64,000 bases of DNA, taken from NCBI RefSeq assembly GCF_024323335.1, contig NC_066581.1, forward strand, positions 462,086,289-462,150,288, given 5' to 3'. The position numbers were made by a program, and so were the translations under genes. This DNA comes from Lathyrus oleraceus. Its lineage: Eukaryota > Streptophyta > Magnoliopsida > Fabales > Fabaceae. Below, piece by piece: positions 12,240 through 25,005 of this stretch. How positions within the stretch are numbered: the stretch's first letter is position 1; each line of letters opens with the position of its first letter. The notes under the pieces were generated by a model. The model did not search any database. It was not told the origin of the DNA and saw only the letters and a program-made list of their open reading frames with translations.

Positions 12240-14000
12240 AATGTCGCAACCTGAAAAAGGGAATGCGAAAAAAAACAACCGGCGAAAAAAGCAATGACAG
12301 AAGAGTCGCCACCGTGCGTTATTTATCCCAAAGGAGGGAAAGGAAACGCTCGAAGTAAATCGGGAAAAAGGAAAGGAAAATACAAGGTCTCGCAACCAAA
12401 TCTTGGGTTCGGGAGTCGATTATGCGAAGGGAAGGTATTAGCACCCCTACGCATCCGTAGTACTCTACGGGGTCCACTCTTGTTGTTCTTGTCTAAAAGG
12501 TGTGGGTTTATCTAATGTACTATTTACTAAAAGAGGGGTTAAAAGAAAATGACTCGCACGAATGTCGCATCCACTGCATACGTATATTATCTGAATATGA
12601 GAATCAAGTCTTCGTAGCTCGGATACCTATGGGTTAAAGAGGAGTGTGCTCGCTAAGACATCGCGTCTTATGCCTACGTATCTCATCTGGAATGAGAATC
12701 AGAGCCTTCGTAGCTCGGCTACCTATTTTGTTTGTGTTTTTGAGATGAACGATGTTACTACGCAATCTACCGGATGCTCGACCTTTGGAGACTTACTCGT
12801 CTGTAGTAGAAGGAGTTAACGTGTTCTTAGGAGAAGAAAAATCAATGAGTTTGTTCGTGTTTTAGGAATGCTCATGCAAAAAGGAAGTCCTAGACGAAGG
12901 AACCGTGCTACCTTAATTGACATGCAAACGAGAGACTATACGAAGCCTAGCAATCCTATGGGGAGACAATCACACCATACAAAACAAACATGCATAAAGT
13001 AACTATTGCCAACGAGGGGGCTCAAACATACGTGGGTAGGGCTTTAGTTAAGAGGGGTCATATCAACCTCGACAAACAAGCCATGGAAAGGTAATCAAAT
13101 GGGCTCTTAACCACTGACATCGAACGTCAGGGTGAGCAGATCAAAAGGATAATGAGGATAAGACCTCATAGCTCTTAACCCTGGACAGGGTGAGCTCATG
13201 ACAAAAAAGTGGGGATTCAGAAAGGTGGAACCCTCTCCACTGACTGACCGGACAAAAGATCTTGGGCTTTTGTTCTGAAGCATCGACACGTAGGGTGAGC
13301 ATAAAGGACGACATACTGAATAACGAGGGATTGACTACTAATCCCTTTTATCCGTCAATTGCCTTTTCGTGGAGGTCTTTAGCACTTGTGCCTCTTCTTG
13401 GAGGTCTTTGGGCGCAAAAGTAAACACACAAAAACATTGCCTCCTATCGAGGTCTTCCAGCTAAGAAAACGGTAAAATGCGAGGAAGATAAAGGGATCAA
13501 GAGATCTACCACACGGATAAAAATCCGAAGTAATAACAACTAAAGAAGCAAGAAACCTGGTGATCTCTCAAGCTGGGACCATCAAAGAAAACAGGTCAGC
13601 AAGGTAATCGGAATAAATCTCCAAATGGTATCCCACAAATAAAGTGGAATACCAAGCAAGCTATCTCTTCAAGAGTCATATGAGCCCTCACAAAAACTCA
13701 ACAAATAGGTTAGAATAACAAGATGGGGCGCAATCAAGAGTTGCACCAAATCAGAATGTAACCACATGGATCATGCCATTAAATTTCAAAAAAAGCTCGC
13801 AAGAAGCAACCAAGGGTAGGAGGCCTAGACCTCTTATCAAACAAATGCATCAAAAGGGTATCAAAACTCAAAGTCAGGGGGTAAGGATCCTCACATCAAG
13901 ACGTGACATATATACTAAAACATGTGCCCGGAGGCCATAGAAAGCATGTCATAACAAAGCGTGAAACAAATTGGAGAGCAAACAGAAAAAATCAGCTACT

Positions 14001-14080
14001 GTCGCGATCGCTACTGCTTCGCCTAGCGAAGGCTTAGCGAAGCTTCGCTGCAGGCTCGCCTAGCGATACGGCTAGCGAAT
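14001..14080. repeat. GCCTAGCGA palindrome cluster 1
   Basis: Several overlapping palindromes of the type cttcgcctagcgaag and ctcgcctagcga within 80 bases, in an LTR that is otherwise AT-rich. The array is GC-rich and could fold into stem-loops. Confidence 0.75.
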
Positions 14081-14454
14081 GCCTGTGGGTTCTGGATTTT
14101 CCATGGATAACAGTACGATTTCAGAAATTAAGTGGTCAAACATTCAAGGCATTATTTTACACATTCATGCATATCTAAACCCCCATGTGAAACCTAACTA
14201 TACCCACTCTCCCGGATTCAACCATAATACCTCATGCTTTAGGAATCTCAAATTAAAAGCGTAAAGTAATGGGAATAAGGCAAACCTGATTGGAGAGATC
14301 GATTGAAATTGAATTTCCCGGTTGGGGTTTGCAAAGCAATCTTAGGGTTTATATGAGATGGAATTGGTAGAGGTAATCCTGTGCAAAAGAGTTTTTTTCT
14401 TCAGTGTCTATGGAGGCTGCTCTGAATTCTGTCCCCTTTTAGGGTTTTTCCACT

Positions 14455-14466
14455 GAATTTATAACC
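14455..14466 (-). promoter_or_regulatory. Candidate TATA box of the second LTR
   Basis: Minus strand GGTTATAAATTC, about 430 bases from the LTR 5' end, a sensible place for a U3 promoter. Motif-based only. Confidence 0.4.
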
Positions 14467-14542
14467 TAATTTTCGTGGCTTTGTGGGCTCAAATGAGGGC
14501 AACTCAAGCCCATGACTTTCTGTTATACTTTCAAAACGCGTG

Positions 14543-14646
14543 GGCTTCGCCTAGCGAAGGATCTGCTCGCCTAGCGAGCATGACAGTTCAGACTCTGATG
14601 GCTCGCTAGGCGAACCATTCTGCTCGCCTAGCGAGCATGACAGTTC
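14543..14646. repeat. GCCTAGCGA palindrome cluster 2, next to the promoter
   Basis: Contains cttcgcctagcgaag, two exact copies of the 13-base palindrome ctcgcctagcgag, and one copy of the inverse gctcgctaggcga. The phrase following the palindrome, catgacagttca, is also repeated. It lies just upstream of the TATA candidate. Confidence 0.8.
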
Positions 14647-14896
14647 AAGTCATCTTTCCAAACTTGTAACCTGTGCGCTGGACCTTTGTTCCTTCAAGAC
14701 TAATATGTCGAATGATAAATAGACCCCATTTGAACATGTTTGAAGTAACTCAAGTTATTCCCTAGCCATTTGACCTTCAGTAGACCAAAGTTGACCAAAG
14801 GTAATTCAGATAAACTTTGCTGAAATGCAATATGAAATGTTAAATGACCTAAAAATGAATGCATGAATGAGGGGGGCAAATTTGAGGTCGCTACAG

Positions 14897-16389
14897 CATG
14901 AAACTTGGATACTTCATGCATGGGCCTGTACAGGCGCTTGCAAAGCCCAAGAATGAATGGAAATGCATGTTTAGGTCAAATTTAGTTGAATTGGACGTGC
15001 ACAATAGGCTGCACAAGCTTGCATTCCAAGTTATGATGTGAATTGCAAAAATGAGAATAAACATTAAGCTCTTGGAAACTCCCACGTGGAAAATCCAAAA
15101 ATGGTCATGTGAGTAATGGATGGAAATCCCTTGAAATAAGGAGAAAAAGTCATGTTGAGAAAAAATTCATTTGGAGTTTGGAAACTTATGAAAATTGGCT
15201 GTGAAGTTTTGGGTACAAAACATGTTTAGGTTCCCTTTGAAAACTTTTGCCAAAAGTAAGCAACTTCAAGCCCTTCTGTTTCAATGATGAAAGCCTTAAA
15301 TGGAAACACCTCCAACATAAACATTGTAGATCATTTCAAGGTGATAAATTTAGACCTACATTTTGCATCATTTGGAGTTTTAATGAGAAAGTTATGGGCA
15401 CTTGAAGTTGGACATTTTTCAAATTCAATGGCTTAGGTCCAAAGTGACCTATAATGTTTTGTATTATCACATGTGTTTCTTTTAGGATTATGAAATTTTA
15501 TCAAACATAACATTTGAAGTAGACATCTTAATATTTCCAATTCAATTGGTATAACCTCAAAATCATAAAAACTAAGGAAGTTAGGTCCTTGGGAAGTTGA
15601 CCCAATATTAGGGTTTTAGTCAAAATGACCTATAATGTTTTGAAATGAATGATGACCTTACAAGTTTCAAATGGATTTTTTATGAACATGAAAGTTTTTC
15701 ATATGATTCTTAAGAACATTCTTTCTCTTGGGGTCATCTTCATTTTACAAACACATCACAAGTTGTGTCTCAGTGAATCTCAAATTGGTTAGATGACTTA
15801 ACCGGTCAACTTCTCAAGGCCAAACTTCAAATCTTGATGAGTGAATGATTGAGGATACTCACATAGGCTCATATATGCATAAAATAATAAATGAAAGAAC
15901 TTACCTTGATTGAATTTGATCATAGATTGAGGTTGCTTCATAAGCAAGGCACAGTCAATGCACAGTTAAATTAGGGTTTCCTTGGGAAACAATCCTCAAG
16001 CCCTTTAGGTTATCTTGATCAAATTTACAAATTGAGATACTTGGGAGACATATATGATGATTAGGAACTTTGTGGACCGTTGTCATGCTTGTTCTCATCC
16101 TCATCTAGCCACTTCATTGAGCTTAGGAGTCTCTTAGGAGCATTGTGAGCACATGATCACTTGAGCTTCAAAACAAAAAGAGTTAGTGACATATTTTTGT
16201 GCTTTTGGTTAGTAATCAAAATAAGAAAAGCAATAATAGACAATACAAGCATGCTTGGTGGTCTCAAACTACTCACATAAGTCCCAACCCTAGGGTTAAG
16301 GAGTTAAACAAGCTATGATCCTTGAGGCAATGCATTGAGCAATGACATGATGCCATGAGGGATCTTAGGGTCAAAATTTGGGTCTTACA
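14897..16389 (-). repeat. Partial 3' LTR of element B
   Basis: Aligns end to end with 31,397-32,888 of the complete LTR, from gcatgaaacttgg to the terminus ...gggtcttaca at 16,389. On the element strand the LTR therefore starts TGTAAGACCC. The remaining about 1.9 kb of the LTR is cut off by the element inserted at 14,896. Confidence 0.88.
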
Positions 16390-16865
16390 GATGTCCCTAT
16401 TTAAGGTCATTCTAGCCGGAGATATGAAGGTTAAAATCTTCGTCTCGAAGAGGTAGAATGGGCTTAAATAATAACAAAGAGACGAATTTTGGTCCCTAAG
16501 AGACCTCATGATGCTAATGTATGCATGCAAAAATAAAATCTTCATGGTGAATAATTGCCACGAAGGAAAAGAAATCAGGAGAAACTGGAAAATCCATAAG
16601 AGTAACACACTCACTAGGGGGACAGGGACTCTGGGGAAAATAAGAGGAAAATGCGTGAGCAGGTCACGACTGGAAAACTTGCTGGGAGACACGAAGGAAT
16701 TCCACGAAAATAAATCGATGGAAAGACTCGAGCTAACGCAAAGATGCATGTATTAGGGAATATACCAATACAGCAAAACTATCTGTAAAGGATACTTCTG
16801 ATAAAAATCCGGACTCAGATGGGAATGTCCATAAAGGTCTCAGCTGAGGAAGAAAACAACGAGAT

Positions 16866-17735
16866 ATTACCGATTACTGGGTAATAAACTCAAAGAGAGA
16901 CATGTTATCGAAACACCGGTTACTGGGTGAGAAAATGATATGCTCAGGGAGAAAGAATATCTAAGACCGGTATAAGGGTGAGAGATATCAATCGTCCGAA
17001 ACATCTGAGGCGGACCCAAAAGGCACATCTCAAACTCAGAAAAATCTGACTCCACAGCGGACAAAAAGTCATAATAGGGAGCAGAAGGAAGGAACACCAG
17101 GGATACCAGTTACTGGGCATATAATAGGTGACCAACCAGGCGTGAATTGGGAACATATCCAAGACACTCATCATCCGAAAGGAGGGCTGAAAAAGCAAAC
17201 TCAACTTACAGGATGGGAACTCGATTCCACGAGGAAATATGAATCTTACTCAAATGGGGAAGAAAAAGACTTCAACTGAAGAGTGCATGAGATATATTAT
17301 CTATTACCGTCATAACGTAGATAACATACTCGCATGGAAGATTATCCACAAACGGTTACTGGGTTAATAAAGGATAAATCGACCGAAAAGGAAGGACATC
17401 AGGATACCGGTTACTGGGTATAAAAAGATGACCAATCAAAAGGAGAAACAACCATTACCAACCAAGGATAAATGAAAGATGAATCGCAAGGGGATAAATT
17501 GCTTGATAAGAGCAATTATCCAGAGATATATCACCGGTTACTAGGTGGTATACTCAAAAAATGAAGGAATATCAATACCGAATATTGGATAAGGATAACC
17601 AACAAAGAATGGATTACATATACCGGTTACTGGGTAGAAAACCACTAAAATAGGACTTACAACTACCGGTTACTGGGTAGAAGGCCAATAGGTCCGCTGG
17701 GGAAGAGATGAACAATTACTGGTTACTGAGCAATT
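16866..17735. repeat. Irregularly spaced ACCGGTTACTGGGT repeats
   Basis: Nine recognisable copies on the plus strand, starting near 16,869, 16,914, 17,103, 17,353, 17,404, 17,531, 17,619, 17,663 and 17,717, plus degenerate versions near 16,964 and 17,575. Spacing varies from about 45 to 250 bases, so this is not a simple tandem array. The matching place in element C has none. Confidence 0.85.
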
Positions 17736-19586
17736 GAACAACTAAACCACAGGGAACTGCAGGGGAACAACAGGAAAGAAGTCAATCTAGGAACAAACTA
17801 GAAAGACACAATTAAACAAGACTCAACTCGATGAGGATATAACTCAGGGGAGTAATTCCATCCCGATACATAACTGGGGAGGAAACTGAAACAAATAATC
17901 ATCCATGAGGACATAACTCAGTGGGGAATAGCAGGAAGGATAAACACTTTCTGCGTATGAGGCTGACTCTAAATGGAGAGATCAGACACAAAATCTTCTT
18001 GGGGAAGAACATTTCACCCATATCAGGAGATAACAAGCAAAGATATATGGAAAAGTATGCAACATGAATATCAGAATGCTATAATTATGCATGTATATGC
18101 GTGGTTCATGTATGATTAATGCTGACAGACAGACATATCTAACACAAATAGGTTCGAGAGCCATAAACAGACATTCGGTATAACATCTCAAAAGAGAAAG
18201 GTCGGGTCCACAGGAGAAATCAACTCTGATGGGGATTCATCAAATACTGGAAGGCACCAATCATCGCTAGGGATAGGCAAAGTCACAGCTTCCAACTGTC
18301 GGGGATCTTCCAACAATTCTCGGGAATAGGCGGCTGAAGATCGATAAGATCCACCTTAGAAGAAACTCTAATGGGGAACTTATCAAGGGATGATGTGAAA
18401 TTCTGTGGGGAACAACCACCAAACAGATACACATCAATCAAACCTTCCCTTCTGACTGCTGGAGAGACACCTCCGCCAAGGGGGAAAAGAACAATTGCTT
18501 TGCTGGGGAAGGGAATAACACATCTTCCTCAGTACTGTCCAATACTGGAAGAGATCTTCAACCACGGAGGGGATACAAAGTATCAATCTCGGATTGGGCA
18601 ACCCTACTGGGGACGGATTGTAGGCGACCACACTAGGGATAAACTGCCAACACTCCTGGAGGAGATGTCATGACTAAGGGAAACGGAAATGAATCCTTAG
18701 TCAACATGTGCCAATACTGGGGATGAAAAGGGACTCAAGCCCTTCATCAATTGCTCTAGGAAACTTCCTGCTGAGGAGACAAATATCTGGAAAGACAGCT
18801 ATGCAGGGAACACATGTTTACTCCGCTGGAGATTTTTATTCATACTGGGGAAAGACAAACTTCCTCATGAAAAGATACCATATCAACTTTTATCAATCTA
18901 TAAGGGATTTTAGGTCAGTCCACATAAGGGACGACAACCATATAATTGATCAAACACAAATGATAGTGCTTGATACAGAGGTATACACATCTCTAAAAGA
19001 TCGAGGCCAAAACTCCAGACTCTCTGGGGAGTTGATAATGTTTTGTTCTTTCTGCGCTCGCTGGGGAGCTGATGAAGAGGACATAAGAATTCCAAAATAT
19101 GAACAAATGTCTTACCTTTTGGAGATCGTACTATCCTTGGGAGAGCACTGATGACGTTCCAACTATCTTTTCAGTCTTTGTGAATGTTCACTTTGTTTAA
19201 AAACATTTTTATCAAAACTTCATTTGTTTAAAACAATGATATTTATCAATTAAAAACATGCAAACATTTGTTAAACAGACAAAAAGAAGAGTGCCAAGAA
19301 TTGGATAAAGGCTCAAATTTATTTGATAGAATGGTAGTCCGCAAATGGAGAGACTCCATGGATCTTTACAAAATTTGAAATTGGTGATATATATTGGAAA
19401 AAGGGCCACATTGAACATAATGGACGTTTCTCCACCAACTCTGAGTCCAATGTATTTGAAGCTTCAGTTGACGATGACTGAGCAAGAATCCTTGACAAAA
19501 GGCAGTTGCAGAACAAAGTCTTGTCAAGATGCATTTACTTGCCAAATCCCTAATTTTTTTGCCTAGATTGCCCCAGGCTGAGGTAC

Positions 19587-19780
<194 letters not shown>

Positions 19781-19877
19781 TTTTGTATGTCTCTAACTTT
19801 TTCCTGGACCACCCTTTTGGGTTTTCAATCCACCGAGACGCTCATTTTTGCCTAAGCCGCCCTTTCGGGTTTTCAAC

Positions 19878-20906
19878 TTAGCGAGCTATTCTGTTTTTAT
19901 TTTTTAGGCGAAGTATCAAAGCACCGCCTGAAAAGGCTCTCTTAACAACATATGGACCTTCATAGTTTGGAGTCCACTTGCCCCTGGAATCGGGCGCGAA
20001 AGATAAGACTTTCTTGAGCACGAGGTCACTTTCTCGGAACACACGAGGCTTGGCTTTCTTATCAAAGGCTTTCTTCATCCTTTGTTGATACAACTGACCA
20101 TGGCACATGGCAGTTAGTCTCTTCTCTTCAATCAGATTCAGTTGGTCGTAACGACTCTGAACCCATTCAGCCTCAGTCAACTTGGCTTCCATCAAGACTC
20201 TCATTTATGGGATCTCAACCTCCACAGGGAGCACAACCTCCATGCCATATACAAGGAAGAAAGGGGTTGCCCCTGTTGAAGTGTGGACAGATTTACGATA
20301 ACCATGCAGAGTAAATGGCAACATCTCATGTCAATCTTTGTATGTAACAACCATCTTTTGGATAATCTTCTTGATGTTATTGTTAGTAGCTTCAACAACC
20401 CCATTCACCTTGGGTCTATAAGGAGAAGAATTATGATGCACAATCTTGAACTCGCTACACGGCTCTTTCATCGTCTTGTTGTTCAAGTTAGATCCATTAT
20501 CAGTAATGATCTTGTCTGGCACACCATAGAGGCATGTGAGTTGATTCTTGATAAACTTCACAACCACCTGCCTCGTCACATTTGCATAAGATGCCGCTTC
20601 AACCCATTTGGTGAAGTAATCGATAACTACGAGAATAAAACGGTGACCGTTTGACGCCTTTGGCTCAATCATGCCAATCATGTCAATTCCCCACATGGAG
20701 AAAGGTCAGGGTGAGGAAATAACATTCAAAAGTGTCGGGGGAATATGAATCTTATCCGCATAAATCTGACACTTGTGGCATTTCTTCACATATTTATAGC
20801 AGTCAGACTCCATTGTCAGCCAATAGCAGCCTGCTCTCGACATCTTCTTTGCCATAGCATGTCCATTGGAATGAGTACCAAATGAACCCTCATGAACTTC
20901 AGTCAT
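19878..20906 (-). pseudogene. Integrase of element B (broken)
   Basis: Three frames on the minus strand. 20,706-20,906 carries the zinc-binding N-terminus (HEGSFGTH ... CHKC). 20,331-20,696 is the catalytic core with all three acidic residues: the first Asp in GIDMIG, the second in TDNGSN (codon 20,499-20,501), and the Glu in VVEATN. 19,878-20,204 is the C-terminal domain. Two TGG-to-TGA stops, near 20,707 and 20,330, and another stop near 20,205 separate them. The last residues differ from element C because about 59 bases present in C at about 34,863-34,925 are missing here. The protein would insert cDNA into the host chromosome. Confidence 0.87.
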
Positions 20907-21757
20907 TAACAGGTTTGCTTCGTGTTATCCACGGATCTGAGCAAAACCATGTCAAAATTCCTTTTATAAAGCACATCATTATTAAGGTAGAAACTGCCAG
21001 ACAATCTCCTCGAAGTCTTCTTATCTTTAACAGATGCCCCAGGCGGGTAAGTTTGACTTTGGAGAAAGCACTTGATATCATAACACCATGGCTTATCATC
21101 TTTCACTTCTTCAACTGCAAACACAGGAGTTGGTCTATCCAAGTGCATCACAGTAATATTGGGGACTTTATTCCAATATTTCACCATAATCATTGAAGCA
21201 AGCGTAGCAAAAGCATCCGCCATCCAATTCTCATCTCGAGGAATATGATGGAAGTCAACCTTGGTAAAGAAAGTTGAAATCCTCCTCGCATAATCTCTAT
21301 ATGAGATGAGGCCAGGCTGATTCGTCTCCCATTCACCCTTAATCTGATTAACAACAAGGGCCAAGTCACCATAAACATCAAGATGTTTGATCCTAAGATG
21401 AATACACTCTTCCAAACCCATAATACAGGCCTCATACTCCGCCATATTATTCGTGCATCTGAAAGTTAGCCTTGATGTAAAAGGAAAATGTGTGTCTTGA
21501 GGAGTAATAATCACTGCCCCAATACCATTTCCATATTTATTGACGGCGCCATCGAACACCATACCCCATCGGGAACCAGGCTCTGACCCTTCATCGAGCG
21601 TAGGCTCATCACAATCTTTCATCTTCAAATACAGAATCTCCTCATCTGGGAAGTCGTACTGAACAGACTGATAATCTTCAATTGGTTGATGTGCCAAATG
21701 GTCAGCCAAGATACTACCTTTAATAGCTTTCTGAGCTCGATACTCAATATCATACAC
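20906..21757 (-). pseudogene. Archaeal-type second RNase H (aRH) of element B
   Basis: Follows the RT-linked RNase H. It shows the FDGAVN(K)YGNGIGAV start with the first catalytic Asp, NNMAEYEA with the Glu, DVYGDLALVVNQ with the next Asp, and HIPRDEN near the end. An extra RNase H of this type is known from Tat-lineage elements. It is joined to the zinc region of integrase by a one-base frameshift near 20,925. It would remove RNA from RNA-DNA hybrids. The domain assignment is firm; the function is from family knowledge. Confidence 0.82.
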
Positions 21758-23301
21758 AGATAAAAAACATCTGCCAACGGGAAATCCTCCCAGTTAAAGC
21801 AAGCTTCTCAAAGATATACTTGATTGGATCCATTTTGGATATCAACCAAGTCGTATGATTCAACATATATTGGCGTAAGCGCTTAGCGGCCCAAGCCAAA
21901 GCACAACATGTCTTCTCAACTGTTGAGTACCGAGACTCACAATCAGTGAACTTTTTACTTAGGTAGTATATCACATACTCTTTCTTTCCTGATTCATCTT
22001 GCTGACCAAGGACACAACCCATGGAATCATCAAGCACAGTCAAGTACATAATCAATGGTCTCCCTTCAATAGGCGGAGACAAAATCAGAGGCTCAGACGG
22101 ATACTCTTTGATACTTTCAAAGTCCTTCTGGAAATCCTCTGTCCAATCATGACGCTGATCTTTCCGTAGGAGCTTGAATATAGGTGCACATGTGGCAGTC
22201 ATGTGGGATATAAATCTAGAAATGTAATTCAAGCGGCCAAGAAAACCTCGGACTTGCTTCTCAATTTTGGGCACAGGCATCTCTTGTATTGCTTTGACCT
22301 TGGCAAGATCAACTTCAATACCTCTTTCGCTGACAATAAAGCCCAATAACTTGCCGGAACGGACTCCAAATGTACACTTGTTCGGATTTAGGCGGAGTTT
22401 GTACTTCCTCAAACGCTGGAAAAGCTTCAACAAGTGTTCTACATGTTCAACTTCCGTTTTCGACTTCGCAATCATATCATCAACATACACCTCAATCTCC
22501 TTGTGCATCATGTCGTGAAACAAGGTAGTCATAGCGCGTTGATACGTGGCTCTGGCGTTCTTAAAACTGAAGGGCATCATTCTATAACAGAATGTTCCCC
22601 ACGGTGTGATGAATGTTGTCTTTTCCATATCCTCGGGTGCCATTTTAATCTGGTTATAATCGGAAAATCCGTCCATAAATGAGAAGACATTGAATTTAGT
22701 TGTATTGTCTACCAACATATCAATGTGTGGTAGAGGAAAATCATCTTTTGGACTAGCTTTATTCAAGTCACGGTAATCCACACACATTCGGACTTTTCCG
22801 TCTTTTTTAGGCACATGCACAATATTGGCCATCCATTGAGGATATGTAGAAGTCACCAGAAACCCCGTATCAATTTGCTTCTGAACTTCTTCTTTAATCT
22901 TCACTGCCATATCAGGATGAGTTCTTCTGAGCTTTTACTTCACAGGCACACACTCAGGCTTCAACGGCAAGAAATGTTGCACGATACCAGTATCTAGACC
23001 AGGCATGTCTTCATACGACCAAGCAAAGACGTCAAAATATTCTCGCAGCAACTCAATCAACCCCTTCTTAACAGACTCTTCAAGGAGTGCCCCAATCTTC
23101 ACTTCACGAATGCAGTCTTCAGACCCCAAGTTGACTGTTTCCAGGTTCTCAAGATGTGGCTGAATGATCTTCTCCTCGTGCTCAAGCAGACGGGTAATCT
23201 CATCAGGAATCTCTTCAACATCATCTTCTTCTGCCTCAAATACAGGGAACTCAAAGTTGGGAGATGGTGTTGGATCATTATGTTCAATGGGTTTGATCAA
23301 C
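21750..23301 (-). pseudogene. Reverse transcriptase and gypsy RNase H of element B
   Basis: The exon begins at 23,301 right after a CAG acceptor. The lead-in (22,935-23,300) ends at a CAA-to-TAA stop. The frame then continues 22,910-21,750 with KKDGKVRMCVDYRDLN, the catalytic YVDDM box (about 22,473-22,487), and the RT-linked RNase H (TVLDDSMGCVLGQ, YYLSKKFTDCESRYSTVEK). One residue in FSDYNQI differs from the usual FSGYNQI. The end at 21,750 overlaps the next frame by a shift. Confidence 0.88.
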
Positions 23302-23573
23302 CTGCATAATGATTTTGAGTATAAAAGAGATTTCAGAATTCAAACAAGGTAAATCATTATGCAGATGAAAAGATTGATTTTATTCTCTTTTTAGGGTTTT
23401 ATGGTGATCACCAATTTCATGCAAAAAGCAAAAAGGAAAAATAATTTGAAAAAACAAACATTTAACATGTGATTTTTGAATGAATATCATTGTATTAATC
23501 AATATGCCAACAATGTCTTCACTTCTCCTTTTGGCATGGGAGAAGGGTTTTGAAAACAAAATGAAAATATTAC
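23302..23573 (-). other. Candidate Ogre intron between protease and RT (element B), 272 nt
   Basis: Minus-strand donor GTAATATT at 23,573, overlapping the gag-pro stop TAA (23,572-23,570). Acceptor TTATGCAG ends at 23,302. Splicing joins GC to GTTGATC, so TCA GCG TTG ATC reads through into RT without a stop. The AT- and T-rich body is intron-like. Confidence 0.75.
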
Positions 23574-25005
23574 GCTGACTTATGGATAACTGTTGGAACA
23601 TCAACAGCGACCCATTTATTGCAGATTCCTCCAGGGATGACAAAGTGGCCCGGATCTTCCTCTTCATCATCTTCAACAATGGAAGCAGCTTCCTGATCTT
23701 CAACTGTGTGGATAAAACCACCACTTTGGAACAACCCACGCTCATTGGAAACACCGAAAGAATACCCTATGCCAGCTCGAGATTTATTATCCTCCAACTT
23801 GATCATTTTCCCCAAACTAGTAGTTGCATCATGCTCAATGGACAACTTTTCATCGTTGTAGGAGACAAATGAAGAAAGTCCTTTCCTTGAAGGCTTAGAA
23901 ATAGACAAGGCTTGGAATGGAGTTCCAACCTCATCCTCAGCATCAATATAAGAGAAGGAAGATAAATGGCTGACCAAAAGAGCCTTCTCTCCCCCTATCA
24001 CTACCAACTTCTTGTTCTTTACAAACTTAAACTTTTGGTGTAGGATGGATTTCATGGTGTCTGCCTCGTGAATCCATAGTCTGCCAAGCAAATAGTTGTA
24101 AGACGCATGACCGGGAAAGTGATCTGAAAATCACTAGGTCCAATCTTGATCGGGAGTTCTAATTCGCCGATCACAGTTTTGCGCGATCCATCAAACGCCT
24201 TCACAACCACTCCACTCTGCCTCATGGGAGGCCCCTAGTATGAAAGTTTAGCCATAGTGGATTTTGGCAACACATTCAGCGATGATCCTATATCCACCAA
24301 CACATTGGACAAGGCATCATCCTTACAGTTCATTGATATTTGTAAAGCCAAATTATGGTCTTTTCCCTCCTCGGGAAGATCAGCATCGCAGAAGCTCAAG
24401 CTGTTGCAAGCAGTTATATTTGCAACAATGCTATCAAACTGCTCAATAGTGACATCGTGATATACGTATGCCACATCCAACACCCTCTGCAAAGCTTCAC
24501 GGTGTTGCTCAGAATTCATCAACAAAGATAAGACAGATATCTTTAATGGAGTTTGAAGCAGCTGATCAACAACCTTGTATTCACTCCTTTTGATGAGCCT
24601 CAGCATCTCATCACCATCCTCTCTTAAAATGCCAGACTGGCCAACCAGGATAGAAGTACTATTATTCTTCACAACAACAGGGTCAACGCCCTTCACAACA
24701 GTAGCAGGATTAGAAGAAGAAGTCCCCACAGGACCAGCAGGACTAATAGCAGTTCTCTTCATGACATCTTCATGGGGTTTCGGCTGCGCCGAGAAAATAC
24801 GACCACTACGGGTAACACCACTGACGTCAGAAATGCTCACTACAGAAGTTGAGGGCAACGCCACCTCCTTTCCATCTTCTAGCATAACTGCGTTGTACCT
24901 GTAGGGAACAGCTTTGTCTGATGAATACGGGACAGGACCCGCTGGCTTGATCACAAGAGATGGTGATACCCTCTTCTTGATGCCATCATACTTGACGACA
25001 ACAGG
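23570..25005 (-). pseudogene. Protease region of element B
   Basis: Frames 24,235-24,954 and 23,570-24,091. The active-site triplet has changed from DTG to DIG (24,286-24,294), which should abolish activity. A CAG-to-TAG stop near 24,237 and a frame change near 24,100 follow. The LGRLWIHEAD block corresponds to LGRPWIDEAG in element C. It would process the polyprotein. Confidence 0.82.

Larger units (their letters stand above)
12242..14896 (-). repeat. Second Ogre-type LTR (2.65 kb) with both termini
   Basis: Left end TGTCGCAACC next to the primer site; right end ...gaggtcgctaca, so on the element strand the LTR begins TGTAGCGACC and ends ...GCGACA. Modules shared with the LTR at 7,768 are at 12,311-12,330, 12,420-12,455 and 12,752-12,775. 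The right end abuts the 3' LTR of element B in mid-sequence (14,897), which indicates insertion into it. Confidence 0.8.

Noticed and set aside
12052..12395. Minus-strand frames at the second LTR, with hydrophobic stretches
   Set aside because: They overlap the primer site and LTR terminus; hydrophobicity comes from T-rich non-coding sequence.
16866..17735. CRISPR-like spaced repeats
   Set aside because: Spacing is irregular, repeats are degenerate, and the context is a plant retrotransposon 3' UTR.
18371..19151. Plus-strand frames of 100 and 147 codons in the 3' UTR of B
   Set aside because: No family similarity, and the matching region of C does not keep them.
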